From Takakia lepidozioides (Eukaryota; Streptophyta; Takakiopsida; Takakiales; Takakiaceae), in contig CM060731.1 in NCBI GenBank assembly GCA_030704615.1, positions 47,182,001 through 47,246,000 on the forward strand: a stretch of DNA of 64,000 nt. Reading direction: 5' to 3'. The notes beneath the pieces are model-generated. The model ran no database searches. It was not told the origin of the DNA and worked only from the letters and a program-made list of their open reading frames with translations. Positions 44,012-54,989 of the stretch are shown here, one piece after another (the stretch's first letter is position 1; the number at the start of each line of letters is the position of its first letter). The translations under genes and the position numbers were made by a program.

Positions 44012-44326
44012 TCAGTTTCTGACATGACTAGTCTTGATCCCGACTAAACTTTGATTTCCCAATCTATATAGACCATTGTCTAAAAGAAATGCTTGTGCTA
44101 CTACTTGACCTTCGTTATCTGAGATAAGACACAATTCTTTTTGGAATAGCACTTTATATCCCACATCAATTATCTTCCTCACTGACAACAAGTTTTTAGT
44201 TAAGGTAGGTACGTATAGTACACATTGCAGGATTAAAGTGATATCATTGCAATAAATATGGGCATAGGATAAAAGACTGTAGAATACGTATAGCAGAGGA
44301 GCGTAAACGAGAGAATCAAGAAACAC
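44012..44326 (-). pseudogene. Copia gag-pre-integrase fragment (minus)
   Basis: Encodes the typical Copia block (VLYVPTLTKNLLSVRK, LISDNEGQVVAQ, LYRL). It lies inside the Copia remnant in the element's own orientation, without the catalytic integrase core. Confidence 0.8.
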
Positions 44327-44475
44327 GACGGAATGTATAAGCTACTCATCAGAAATACCCTATCTTATTTGTAGTTTCGCTTTCAAGCAGAAGTATGAGT
44401 GATACATTGATTCATGAGCATCTCAACCTATGACTCCAGAAAAGGAGATGATAGTATGTTCTCCAGTATGTTCTC

Positions 44476-44931
44476 TTGGGAGATGATAGCAAACACGTCA
44501 TTAGCAGAGAAGGTTCAGTCTCACTTATGATAAATCAAGGAGAGGTTCGAGAAGTACAAGGTGTACTATACGTACCTACCTTAACCAAAAACTTGTTGTC
44601 CGTGAGGAAGGTAGTTGATGCGGGATATAGAGTGTTATTCCAAAAAAAAGGTTGGCTCATCTCAGATAACGAAGGTCAAGTAGTAGCACAAGTACATCTT
44701 TTAGACGTCAATAGTCTATATAGATTGAGAAATCAAAATTCTAGTGCTCTTGCAATCTATTCACTGGAGTCAGGACCAAGACTAGTCATGTCAGAAACTG
44801 AGTTATGGCATAGACGATTGGGACATGTGAGCATCAACAAGTTGAGACACATGAAACAATCAACTTCCTTTGTAGACGGACTATCATTGAAAAATATCAC
44901 CAACCTTGATCTCTGCAAAGGTTGCATATAA
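44476..44931 (+). pseudogene. Copia gag-pre-integrase fragment (plus, inverted copy)
   Basis: The same block as at 44012-44326 (VLYVPTLTKNLLSVRK, ISDNEGQVVAQ), but on the opposite strand. It extends further into the integrase zinc-binding region (LWHRRLGHVSINKL...LCKGC). It ends at a stop. Being inverted within one element, it makes a hairpin with the minus copy. Confidence 0.82.
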
Positions 44932-45410
44932 GGGAAACAATATAGAACTCAGTTTCCTAGTGATTGTGGACGAAGATCCACAAACATTCTGGCACCGATA
45001 CAATATTGAAAAACGTAGAATATAAAACAAAAATGAGGAAAAATGATTGTATAGAAGCTCTGATACCATGCTGAAAAATGTAGATAGAACAACAAAGAGG
45101 AAAGAGGATTCTATAGAAGCTCTCCACCCAACCATAGAAGCACATAGCATGAACAACTGATTTGTGGTTTTATCCCCGAGCTTCGTATATAGTTTTAGCT
45201 AGGCTAAAAATAATCACTAAAGACTTGCCTTTTAGACCTACTTTTATTATATATGTTAAGTAGTCCCATAATGGACTAGCTTTAACTTTAAGACAAAAGC
45301 CTCTCTAAATAGAGAGTTACTTTTAATGTCTCTAACTTTATCTACAAGTCGAGTTGTAGATTTGTTGAATATGGAGCTATTTTCCAACATGACTCTACCA
45401 CTACGGAGCC

Positions 45411-46110
45411 AACTAGACATCATTTTGGACCGATTTATTGTTCTCCATACGCGGAACATCTTGCCATTAAGAAAACCGTCGCCCGCATTCAAGAGGTATA
45501 TTATTGGAAGGGGATTCAACGTGACATGACCTTGTTCATTTCCAAGTGTGAAGGGTGTCGATTTAAGGGTATGGGGATAATTAATGAACTTCAATCCCTC
45601 CTTGTAACTCATGCATTTGCTCGAGTTGGCCTAGATTTGGTCAGTCCTCTCTCACTCACTTCTACAGGTCATAGCTACTTATGTGTAGCTACTGATTATC
45701 TCACTAAGTGGGTGGGGTCCATCCCCCTTACGCTAAGGATTCGGATAGTGTAGCACAATTCTTCTTTAAAGAGATCATCATGTGTCATGGCTGTCCCAAG
45801 GAGATCATCATGGATCAGGATAAGGAATTTGGCAACCAGCTGATGTCTATCATATGCTTTAACTTTGGTGTGAAGCACGTGACTACAGCCTCTTACCATC
45901 CTCCAACCAATGGTCTTACGGAGTGGTGTAATCAAACATTTTACATAATGCTGGAAATGAATGGAGCCCTCATTAAAGAGTAGAACACCTTTCTTCCACC
46001 TCTTGTCTTTGCTTATCGGACCGCCATGGATGCTAGCCCTAGACACATGCCCTTTGAGCTTCTATATAGACGCCCATGTGTCACCTCTTTGCATTCTTTC
46101 CTTTAGTCTA
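45411..46110 (+). pseudogene. Gypsy integrase pseudogene
   Basis: Starting just after the Copia LTR, this encodes a Ty3/Gypsy integrase: an H2C2-type segment (VYYWKGIQRDM...CEGC) and the core (VGLDLV.PLSLTSTGHSYL, IIMDQDKEF, ASYHPPTNGLTE, TFLPPLVFAYRTAMD). A frameshift near 45720 and an in-frame stop near 45980 break it. Related sequence continues weakly to about 46300 (RELHARHAIAVREAK). Confidence 0.82.
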
Positions 46111-46349
46111 TTGTGTTATTGAATGGAAATGTGTAGGAACTTCCTCCTTACTAGGGCATTGCATTTCAAGATGATACTATGTTTCATTGGTGACTGCGGA
46201 TCTGAACACCTTCTTAGAGAACTGCATGCTCGACATGCTATTGCTGTGCGTGAGGCTAAGTGCAAGCCCAAGCTGCTCAAGCTAGGACTACAACAAGAGG
46301 GTAAAGTACTCTGGGTATCACATGTACTCCCATGCACAATTTTCCTCAT

Positions 46350-47572
46350 TTGGGGTTTTGTCCAGTGTTGACATATTGATATGTTCCAATGATCTAGGCA
46401 TGTGTCCGGGTCAGAATAAAGGTATCAAAGGACTAGCCAATCGGGGGTGTCATTGAGTAAATACCCGGTTGTCTGTAGAACTTAGGGTTTAGGAAAATGA
46501 CATAACCACCTGCAACCCATACCAGCGGTATGGCTGCTGGCGATGTTGCAATTAAGACCAATACGGAGGGGCAAGCAGATGAAGATGGGAGGGGTAGGTC
46601 GCACATGTGTTGCGGTCTTGAAAGTTTTGCATGCTGGAAGTGGATGATTGTAATTTTTATTTTATTACCGGATTTGCTTGGTTTTTCTTCCTCTTTTCAG
46701 TGTAGTTTGATGGACGTGGGGCTCAAACATAGCCATATACATACCACCCAACTATGTTAATTCAATTTCAGACCTACTACTCCTACCTGGAATGGGGGTA
46801 GGTCCGACATGGCAATACTCACACCAGCCACGTACCCTACCCACGCCACTGGGGATCTACTCTGGGCCCTACCAGCTTGGCCTTAGAGGTCCATTAGGCA
46901 TACCAGGACCAGTCTGGTATGTCAAATTGGACATACCAGGACAACACAGCTTTTATCCTAGGCCCACTTTGCAGGTGCCGGGTTTTCCCTACATCTAGTG
47001 GGTAGTGTTAGTATTTTCTAGTTATCTTCCTTGCGGGGCTAGGATTTTGATCGGGAAGTCATCACAGTTACTTGTTGTGCATGCATGTCCCTCAACATGA
47101 AGTTCTTTCATTCCCGATCAAATTTATGAAGATATGCTCGTGAACAAGTCCAGCGCAAGATAGAAGAAAGGTGAAGGTTCAGAGTGATACACGCACTATC
47201 AACTGGCACCTGTGTAAGCCAACTCACGAGAGCGCCATCTCATCTTCTTTCTTCTTATAGTTTTTGGGGAACCCAAATGCCACAATCTTTGCAAGTCTTG
47301 ATTCAAGTTTTTGGTGCCTCACTATTTTGAATGGGAGATCTGGGATTGTGTTGTTGGATTGAGGTATCCAGGCAGGAGGGCAGGTTGTTAGGGTTTCAAA
47401 GGTCTTGAAAGCATCCTTCTGCAAAAGCTTGGGAGGCTGCAGTGAAGAATTTGATCTGCTGTTTGGATTGTATCGCTGCCTTCTGTGCGGAGACACCGTT
47501 GCATTGAGTTACCTGGTACACTTCGAGAAAAGCCAATCCAAGCTTTTGTGATACAGCACACGAGGAAAAGAT
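46350..47572. other. intergenic region upstream of the F-box gene
   Basis: No gene recognised. It contains several short repeats of CATACCAGGAC-like sequence near 46900. The promoter of the F-box/kelch gene must lie in its right part. Confidence 0.35.
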
Positions 47573-47596
47573 GTGTTGGGGAGGAAGCGTTTCAGA

Positions 47597-49188
47597 ATGG
47601 GACCTTTAATCGAGGGAATCCCGGAAGAATTAGCCTTACAGTGTCTTGCGCGAGTGCCTCTCTTGCTACAGCCCACCTTACAAGCCGTTTGCAGGTCATG
47701 GCGTGCAGTTGTGAGAAGCCCTGAGCTTTTCGAAACCCGGAAGGCTTTGGGTATTGCTGAGGCCTGGATCTGTGTCTGCACACATCGACCCGACAGAGTC
47801 TGGCAGGCATATGACCCCATTTGCGATCGATGGTGCAAACTCCCTCCCCTGCCATCTCGGATCGAGTATTTATCCAACTTTGGTACCGTTTCATTGGGTG
47901 GTAAGCTCTACGTGATAGGCGGTGGCAGAGATCACATCGACCGAACCACCGGTGACAGGAGTGGCCCATCTGCTACAAATGAGGTCTGGGCATTTGATCC
48001 ACTTGACAGAGTATGGACACAGATGGCATCGATGCATATACCCCGCCAAGGCTTTGCTTGTTGCTCATGGGCAGGGCGGATTGTAGTGGCTGCGGGGTTC
48101 ACAACTCACAAGCGGGCAGTTTGCAGCGCCGAAATCTACGATCCAGGAAAAGATAGATGGGAGCCCATGGCAGACTTGGGAGTCTTACCGCTGCATACAA
48201 CTGTTTACGGACTGGTACTAGAGGGCAAGGTGCATGTGCTGTACAGAAACCATACACTCGCAGACGTCTACGACGTCGAAACCAAAAGGTGAAGATTAAG
48301 TGGCTGAATTGGAGGATGGGATTGTGCTTTTTCATAAACTAGGTGAAGGTGAAGTGCTATTCCCCTCATGTCTACATTGGTCAGCCAACACCATTGCTAG
48401 CTGGAAGGGTTGTGTTAAAGGTTCATTGGAACCTAACTTGGTCTCAATGTCTAAAGCATCTTTTGGTTGAAGTGGTGTATACTTGGATTTAAGTTTTGTG
48501 TTACTCTGCATGCTCACAGCCACTCGCATTCTTTGGTACTGTATTTATTATATGGGCCTATAGTGAGGCTCAAGACAGACAGATTTTTACTCGCTGGGAA
48601 GCAGACAATTGCCAACTAAGGTTTCTTGGCACCATTGAGGCTTTGTTGGAAGAGGTAATCTATCAAAGAGACCACGAACCAGCTGCATGAACCCAGAGTA
48701 ATTTTCGCTGCCTCGACTGACCGTTCCCTGGGTTGTTTTGCCCAAAACGTGGGTGGATGGAGACACTTATTTAGCTGACGGAATCTTCCACCAACGTACA
48801 CCTTTAAAACTATCGTGGTTCATGCAGGTGGGTGCTAGAGCGGTGTGGAGACTGGCCATGGGGGCCAATGGCAGTGCTGAATGGGGAACTGTACAGGGTG
48901 CACTTTGATTTTGTATACAAGGGGCGCAGCCTGCTGGAATTCCATAGGACTCTGAACACTTGGCCCATATGCCTAAACAGAACTAAGTTCGGGTTAGTTG
49001 GGCTGGGAGGCAACATGTATGTGATTGGAGGTGTCAAACAGCCTCACCCCAGTAGCCTTGACATCCAAATGCTGAACGATGTGGACATTGGCACCATTGG
49101 AAAAGAAGGCTCTTTCAGTTGGCATAGAGTTGCCAGCTTGCCTCTCTCTAGTGGGGTGGTGTGTGGCTGCACAGTGCTTCAAATTTGA
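47597..49188 (+). CDS. F-box/kelch-repeat protein
   Basis: Probable substrate adaptor of an SCF ubiquitin ligase: the F-box binds SKP1 and the kelch propeller binds a target. Two exons, 47597-48288 and 48828-49188, joined in phase (AG|G makes Arg) give 350 aa. An upstream in-frame ATG at 47573 would add eight residues. I prefer 47597 because MGPLIEGIPEE starts right at the F-box. The F-box spans about residues 3-42 (IPEELALQCLARVP...VCRSWRAVV). Kelch motifs follow with LGGKLYVIGGGRD, EVWAFDPLDRVWTQ, AGRIVVAAGF, AEIYDPGKDRWEPM and, in exon 2, LGGNMYVIGG. It resembles plant F-box/kelch proteins of the At1g16250 type. The target is unknown. It is convergent with hydrolase B. Confidence 0.9.
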
Positions 49189-50171
49189 AGCTACATTCAA
49201 AGGGGATTAAATTGCATGGTGGACAGGACCCACACCAGTGTTGGGTGGGTATATATCCAGGTGCAGATTTTGGGACCCTTATGTATACTCTTATGGAGGG
49301 TATATCACTACCTGAACACACCCTACATCAATGGGTTTTAATATACCCTATCTAGTCCAGGGTACATATTGGGATGAAGGGTAAATAGTGATCAGGGCAT
49401 ATGCAAGGGTGAAATCATGATCTTAATGTTGTTTCTCTCAAGGTATATTCTTGCAAGTTATTGTATATATATATCTAAACAAAACATCAGCTGGCAGGGG
49501 AGGGTAAAGTTAATATAAGACAAATCTAATAGTAATTATATGAACCATTAACCCGCCCGGACCCAAATTCCAATTCCAGTGGCCAACTAGCTCGGAGCAA
49601 CACTCACCCAGACCCCTCTGTTTTGGTTGTCTAGTTCCCAATCTTCTTTTGAAAGAGATTTCCTAAAAGAGGCAAGAGAAGCTTCATTCATTAATGTAAG
49701 TTGATGCAATCTTCATACTGTTATTTTGTAGGAAGACGCATTTTGAAAGATGCCAAAGAAACTTCACTCACCCTGTAGGCAGTCACATCTTTGTAGGAAC
49801 TGAATTCCACTGTAATTTGTGGCCAGTTGGAAATCTTATGCTAAAACATCACCCTTGCATCTGATTGTATTTCTTTTCCTCCACCATGGGTGCCTTTTTG
49901 TCCTTTGCATTACTTAGTCGAAGTCTCCATGTGCTTCATCATCCTGTAGTGGAAGTAATGATGCCCACAATTGTGCAGGCAAAGGAAATATTCCTTAAAC
50001 CAATAGCTGCATTGTTTAGGTATTAAAGTAGACATAGGTTTTTCAGTGTTTGAACAACTATTCTGGGTTATAACAGTTTTCATTGATCACCCATGGTTAT
50101 ACCCTGCTCTATGCCAAGCTGTTTATAGCACTTGAACAAGTCTTCCATGATAGTTCTTCACTACAAAATTT
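49189..50171. other. convergent intergenic region
   Basis: About 1 kb between the stop codons of two convergent genes, so it holds both 3' UTRs. An ATATAT run lies near 49468. Nothing else is recognised. Confidence 0.4.
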
Positions 50172-52138
50172 TCAGAACGAGTGAGGTCTGGTGAAGGATG
50201 GTCGCTGCAGGAATGCCAAGACTTTTCTGTTGTACTCAACTGGCCGCTCTGATTGCGGTGCATGCGCGGTTTTCTTGATTATCTCAAGTTCAGCATTCTC
50301 ACCAATATACCTGCAGCAAAGTTGCATTATGTCACTCTATCAGTGAATGCTCTGAGCTCAGCCCGCAGCAAGCTTACAAATCCAACAGTTTGATGTTCAT
50401 GCATGAGCAGGATGAAGGGGTTAGTGTGCTGAGGGCAACAGGCGGTCTGACTTTAATTGCCCCACTTCTCCTGTACTTGCAGATAGCTAATCTAATATGC
50501 AGTGGGTCCAAAATACATTCGCTGCTTTGCGAGAAAAATGATTGTTACTTACTGCTTGAGCTTGAACGCCATACTGACGTCAAAGACTGGATCAAATTCG
50601 CCCCATATGAGAAGAACATCCTGCAATTTATTGCCAAAGAAAAATGGTTATGACGTACTGCACGAGCCTGTATACCATACTGATGTCAAAGACTCAACTT
50701 CAGCGGTATGAGAAGAACATTCTGGAATGCCTTGCCAAAAACCTAAGAACCTGGGCTACCAACGTTTACCTGTGGAACACACACAAGCCTAGCCCAATGC
50801 AAAGAATCAGGAACACTGCCTCCAAGCCCTGCATCTCTGCAGAGTCTCACTGGCAAGTTCTAAGTGGGCACCTCTAGCTCAGTGCATGCATATTCACATG
50901 CATGTCTTCCCATGTTGCCAATTTTTCACTTGTAGCGGCTGGCAGGAGACAGACCTGGTTCACAACAGGCAGAGGCGGGGCGTTGTCCTTCCGAAGCTCC
51001 AAGGCATCAAGTAGCTCCAGTTTTTCTTTTCTATTTCTGTTATGAATCACCTATGCTTGCCAGACAACAAACATTGAGGGTGAGAGAACAAGCGACTGTT
51101 CAATGTAAATATCCGCATGGTGGGGTGCGGAAAGAAGACAGGGAAGGAACTTAATAACCTGCAAAATCATCTGAGAGTTTCAAAGACTGAGGTTTTAGCA
51201 TGTATTGATGGAACTCACTTTCAATACATCCTCGCAAATAAATGCAGGTATAGGAAAAGGAGGCTGCCAGTGAAACACCAGTTTTCCAGACCGCCTTACT
51301 CCCTCCACATCTCTTGGCAAGAGAATGTCTTTCACATCCTTCATGTTGAATCTTTCTGCAATGGCTTGGTCTGTGGCAGGGGTCATGTTTACCCCAGAGC
51401 TTGAGAGAACAAGCTTGTGAATGGCATGGGGGTATAGGTGGGCTAACCGGTAAGCAACAAAGCCCCCATAACTCGTCCCCACCACACTGAACTTGAACAC
51501 ACTGAGCTGTTGCAGGAGCTTCAGAACACATTCGGCCTGGGAAGCACCAAAGCACAGATCCACCATTACAATAACCTCAAAGGCATTAGACCAGTTCCAC
51601 AGAGGGACAGGCGTACCACAACTTCCGCGGTAGTAGAGTCAAACTAGGGCTGATCAACGAGGAAGTACTACGAACCATCCAGATTCTGAGCTCCTGCCAA
51701 CATCTTGCAGCAAACCTCCTGTAGGCAGAGGAGAAGTCCAAGGACTCCGTGTGCAGAGGATAACATAAGTGATGCCCAGTAGTTAGGGCGCTGCTACTGT
51801 ACCTGGAAAAGTTCGGATCTCTCTTTGCTTGTCGAAGTGGAATCCCCACAAAAGACGAGGTCGGGAACGTATAAATCAAAGACAGTCGAGAAGGTAGAGA
51901 TCTGGCGACCCCAAGTGATTCCATCGGCCCCGAATGCATGGAGGAGCACCAATGGGGGCTTCTCTGATGAAACCTTGGGATCTGCCTCTCTGTGTGATTT
52001 TCTGGGTATCCAACAGTGCATGGTGGTGCCATTGTCGAGCTCCACCAGGCGAGACTGGAGACCATTGGACCTAAAATATGCGTACAATGTACGATTGAAG
52101 AGGCGCGTCGTGCTGAACCCGCACAAGGTCTCCATCAC
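50172..52138 (-). CDS. alpha/beta hydrolase B (complete)
   Basis: Paralogue of hydrolase A and complete: exons 51803-52138, 51219-51536, 50955-51050, 50553-50620 and 50172-50310 sum to 957 nt (318 aa). The triad is Ser134 in GTSYGG, Asp260 in WGEFD and His289 in TAHAP; all three are present, so it should be active. The N-terminus matches A closely (GLQS(R/K)L, DNGTTMHCW(I/V)P). Exon lengths of 96 and 68 bp repeat those of gene A. Gene B has an extra 266-bp intron (51537-51802) before AEC that A lacks. Donors are GTACAG, GTGAGT, GTCTGT and GTAAGT. Intron 3 contains a dead duplicate of exon 4 (50659-50721). The substrate is unknown. Confidence 0.93.
50659..50721 (-). pseudogene. dead duplicate of hydrolase B exon 4
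   Basis: It lies in the intron just upstream of the real exon 4 (50553-50620) in transcription order. The copy keeps flanking AG (TTCCAG) and GT (GTACGT) sites and shared blocks such as ATGTTCTTCTCATA and GTCTTTGA(C)GTCAGTATGG-like sequence. It is 63 bp instead of 68 bp, which changes phase, and reads into a TGA in the original frame. Confidence 0.8.
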
Positions 52139-53920
52139 CTTGCACTTTCCAAGGACGTTTTAAGCTAGTTCGGCCAACTGGCCCAGAAAACCCAGACCGG
52201 AAAAGAGGAGGAAGTGAAGCAATCTTCTTAAAGGTGTGCAGTATCGCACTTTAATTGCTAGGAGGGTGCAAGACTGAGATATTTGACCTGACTGACGAAC
52301 CAAGTAGCTACAGCGGGCCACGACTATGTGCTCAGTGCCTTGTTCCTCTTCTCAATGCTTCCATTTATGCACATGGGCTCTGTAATCACAATCCAACACT
52401 GCACTCACCGACCGCAACACATGTTCGAGGAATGCAGGTCCAGATGTTAATCAAAGGCTCAGACAAACTTAGCTGGACACTTGAGAAGGATGTACATCCT
52501 AGGATATACAGTTCCTCTCGATCAGAACACCTCTCTGACAGTCAGTAGAAAGCATTCACCTTTCAGCGACTCTTCCCACATACCCTCGCAAATGTGTACT
52601 CTCAAAGTGATAGCAGGCACCTTTCACAGTTACACACTCAACGCTCACTCCTCCTATACCACACGCAGGCTCCCCAGCAAATTTTCTTCCAGATCACCTC
52701 CTCTCGCAATCCAGCGTCACTTCCACTTTTCTGCAGCTGCATCCCGAGCACTGGCACTCGTGCTTTGGTGGGCAGATCCACAGCGACGCTGCAGACTCTC
52801 CCGCCTCGCCAGCAGCCTTGTGACCAAAATTCATCTAGGTCTCTTTTTTTTGGGCTCTTTAACCTCATTTTGAAGCCTGCCACACTAGCATCCAACATCC
52901 GATCTATCTAACTTAGTTTAAAGTCATTTCAATGACTAAACATATGAAACTGTATTTATTTCTTTCAATATCACATAGTCTGCTGTATATGTGGGCAGTA
53001 TGACTGTCTTTCTTGACTGTTAGTGTAGAGATAACTACGACTAAGGGCTACTTTATACACAGTCAGAACTAGTTACAGTGTTAACCATGGATGTGGATGA
53101 AGTGGGGAGTGGCTGGCTCTGAAACATACTCTTACGTAGAGACTCCCCTCTCCTTTCTCCTTTGGCACGTTCGTAGAGAGAAAAAAGACTCCAGCCCGAT
53201 CGGCGTAACTAAGAGCCATTTCGCCTTCCCCTTCAGGGGTGGGCCCTTTGCCACGTTCATACCTTCCAACACCTTGGTGGACGAAGGATTCATACACACT
53301 TGCGTGGCCGAGACTCTAACTCGTTGGCGACCACACTTTCCCGGTTTGTCCTGTCTATTCCACACGTCTTTTGGCTTTTTGAGTCTTTGATCTATGCTCC
53401 CATAGTACATGTGAAACTTTTAGCGACCATCCGAGGGCTTTAGCCTCTTAAAAAACTGCTGACCTACTTTTTTACTCATGATAGAACTTTAGGCTCTCTT
53501 TTATTGTTGTTTGTTTTGTTGCTTTACCAATGTGCGCAACATTTTGGAGCCAGGTTGTATTGCGGAGTCTAAGTGCGGTTCCAGACTAGCAACCGGACTG
53601 TGAAGCCTTAAAACAAGATGGGAGAATAATCTCTTGTCCTCTCAAGTATAGAACAAAACGACAAGGGGCGAGCAAGGATGAGCGTGCATTCATGCGAGAG
53701 GAGGATCTCAACAAGCGAACTGACAGAAAATCATACACACGTATCGCAATTAGACAGCTTTACACATCTACATACACCAGAGTACATGAGGTGCCTGACA
53801 CAAGGTCAGGCCGCCGCTTTATACAAACCCTAGTTGTATGCCTTCACGCTGCATGGCGAGGCGTGACAGGTTGAGCCAGTGACGCCTCATCATATCCCTA
53901 GATCTATTGAACTTGTCGAG
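52139..53920. other. intergenic region upstream of hydrolase B
   Basis: Contains the hydrolase B promoter. Open frames near 52255-52548 (+), 52638-52898 (-) and 53091-53390 (+) have no recognised domain and no matched splice partners. No mobile element was identified. Confidence 0.35.
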
Positions 53921-54440
53921 CGCATACGTATCGCTACACAACTACATCGCTGTCCAAACTACACCACACATATATGCACAATAAAGTAGTCTGCCACAAT
54001 CGATTGAAAACTAAAATCACACTGTTGACACAGAAACACTCAATACAACCCAATCACTCATTAAAACTACGAGTCGAACCAGGGGCACCCCAAGCTATGG
54101 GGACTCCACCCCACAACATCATATTCTCCCTTCATAAGCACACTTAGATTCTAAGCAGTGAAGGAGCTCGGTCGTGCAGGCTCAACTCGAGAGAGACGAG
54201 TCGCACGACTGACGCTCTCATGAAGATAAGATGGTTAAGGTGTCAAGCTAAACTTGATACCTGACTTAACACTTGAACTAAATCCAAGTGTTAAATACAA
54301 ATAACTAGATTTATTCTAGTTAGTTTCACACTGTGTTTATTTAACTTGACAGCTGTCGTGCGCATACGTATTGCTACACAACTACATCGTTGTCCAAACT
54401 ACACCACACATATATGCACAATAAAGTAATCTGCCACAAT
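53921..54440. repeat. interspersed repeat copy 1, with flanking 80-bp direct repeats
   Basis: A block from about 54002 (ATTGAAAACTAAAATCACAC) to about 54440 recurs at 57204-57598. Its last 80 bp (CGCATACGTATTGCTACACA onward) also occur directly before it at about 53921-54001. On the minus strand it includes a B-box-like GGTTCGACTC. The block contains the hairpin core also found at 60556. Confidence 0.75.
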
Positions 54441-54989
54441 CGCTCCCCTAGCTGTTGGATAGGTCCCTCTAACTCTAGATAGCTACAAGATGTAATAGCC
54501 ACAGCCGTACTAAGTCCTCTATCACTGTCCCTATTGTACTCAAACTCTATAGACCAAGAGGCCGGATACAAGAGTAGCCCCATCGTTAGTCGCCGTCTTG
54601 CAATCTGTGAACTTGAGCCAGGATCTCGTGTGTTCAAGGTCTCCTAGTAGCTTGGCCTTGCATTTCTTGTTAGCCTCCCATGGTTGTATCCACTCCCACT
54701 ACCCAATACAATGCGGACATAACCAATCCCCATCAGGAACCATCTCAAGAGGTGGAGTCAAGCATCCCATATACCAACCTCTAGAGCATCGATCACACAC
54801 TAGCATGGTGGCTGCCCCTCTAGCAGACCCACAACATACACCTCAAACTTGCAGGTACCACTGCCAGGTTTGGGTCAATCCTGCCATCGACATTCGGAAG
54901 GTGACATGGCGCGCAATTACGCACATGGTCCTTCCAAGTTATGCCATCCCGACCCTCTAAGATCAAGACGCCTGAGGGAAATACCTCTC

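Larger units (their letters stand above)
43384..45389 (-). mobile_element. rearranged Copia LTR retrotransposon remnant
   Basis: Two direct repeats, 43384-43770 and 45069-45389, share GATAGAACAACAAAGAGGAAAG, CCACCCAACCATAGAAGCAC and the terminal TTTTCCAACA. Both start with TG and end with CA, so they are LTRs. GCTCTGATACCA just left of the second one is the complement of a TGGTATCAGAGC primer-binding site, and CCCTCTCTCAGCG right of the first one is a complemented polypurine tract, so the element reads on the minus strand. The 1.3-kb interior retains only gag-pre-integrase pieces, one of them inverted. LTR lengths differ (387 and 321 bp) and the flanks show no target duplication. Confidence 0.75.
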
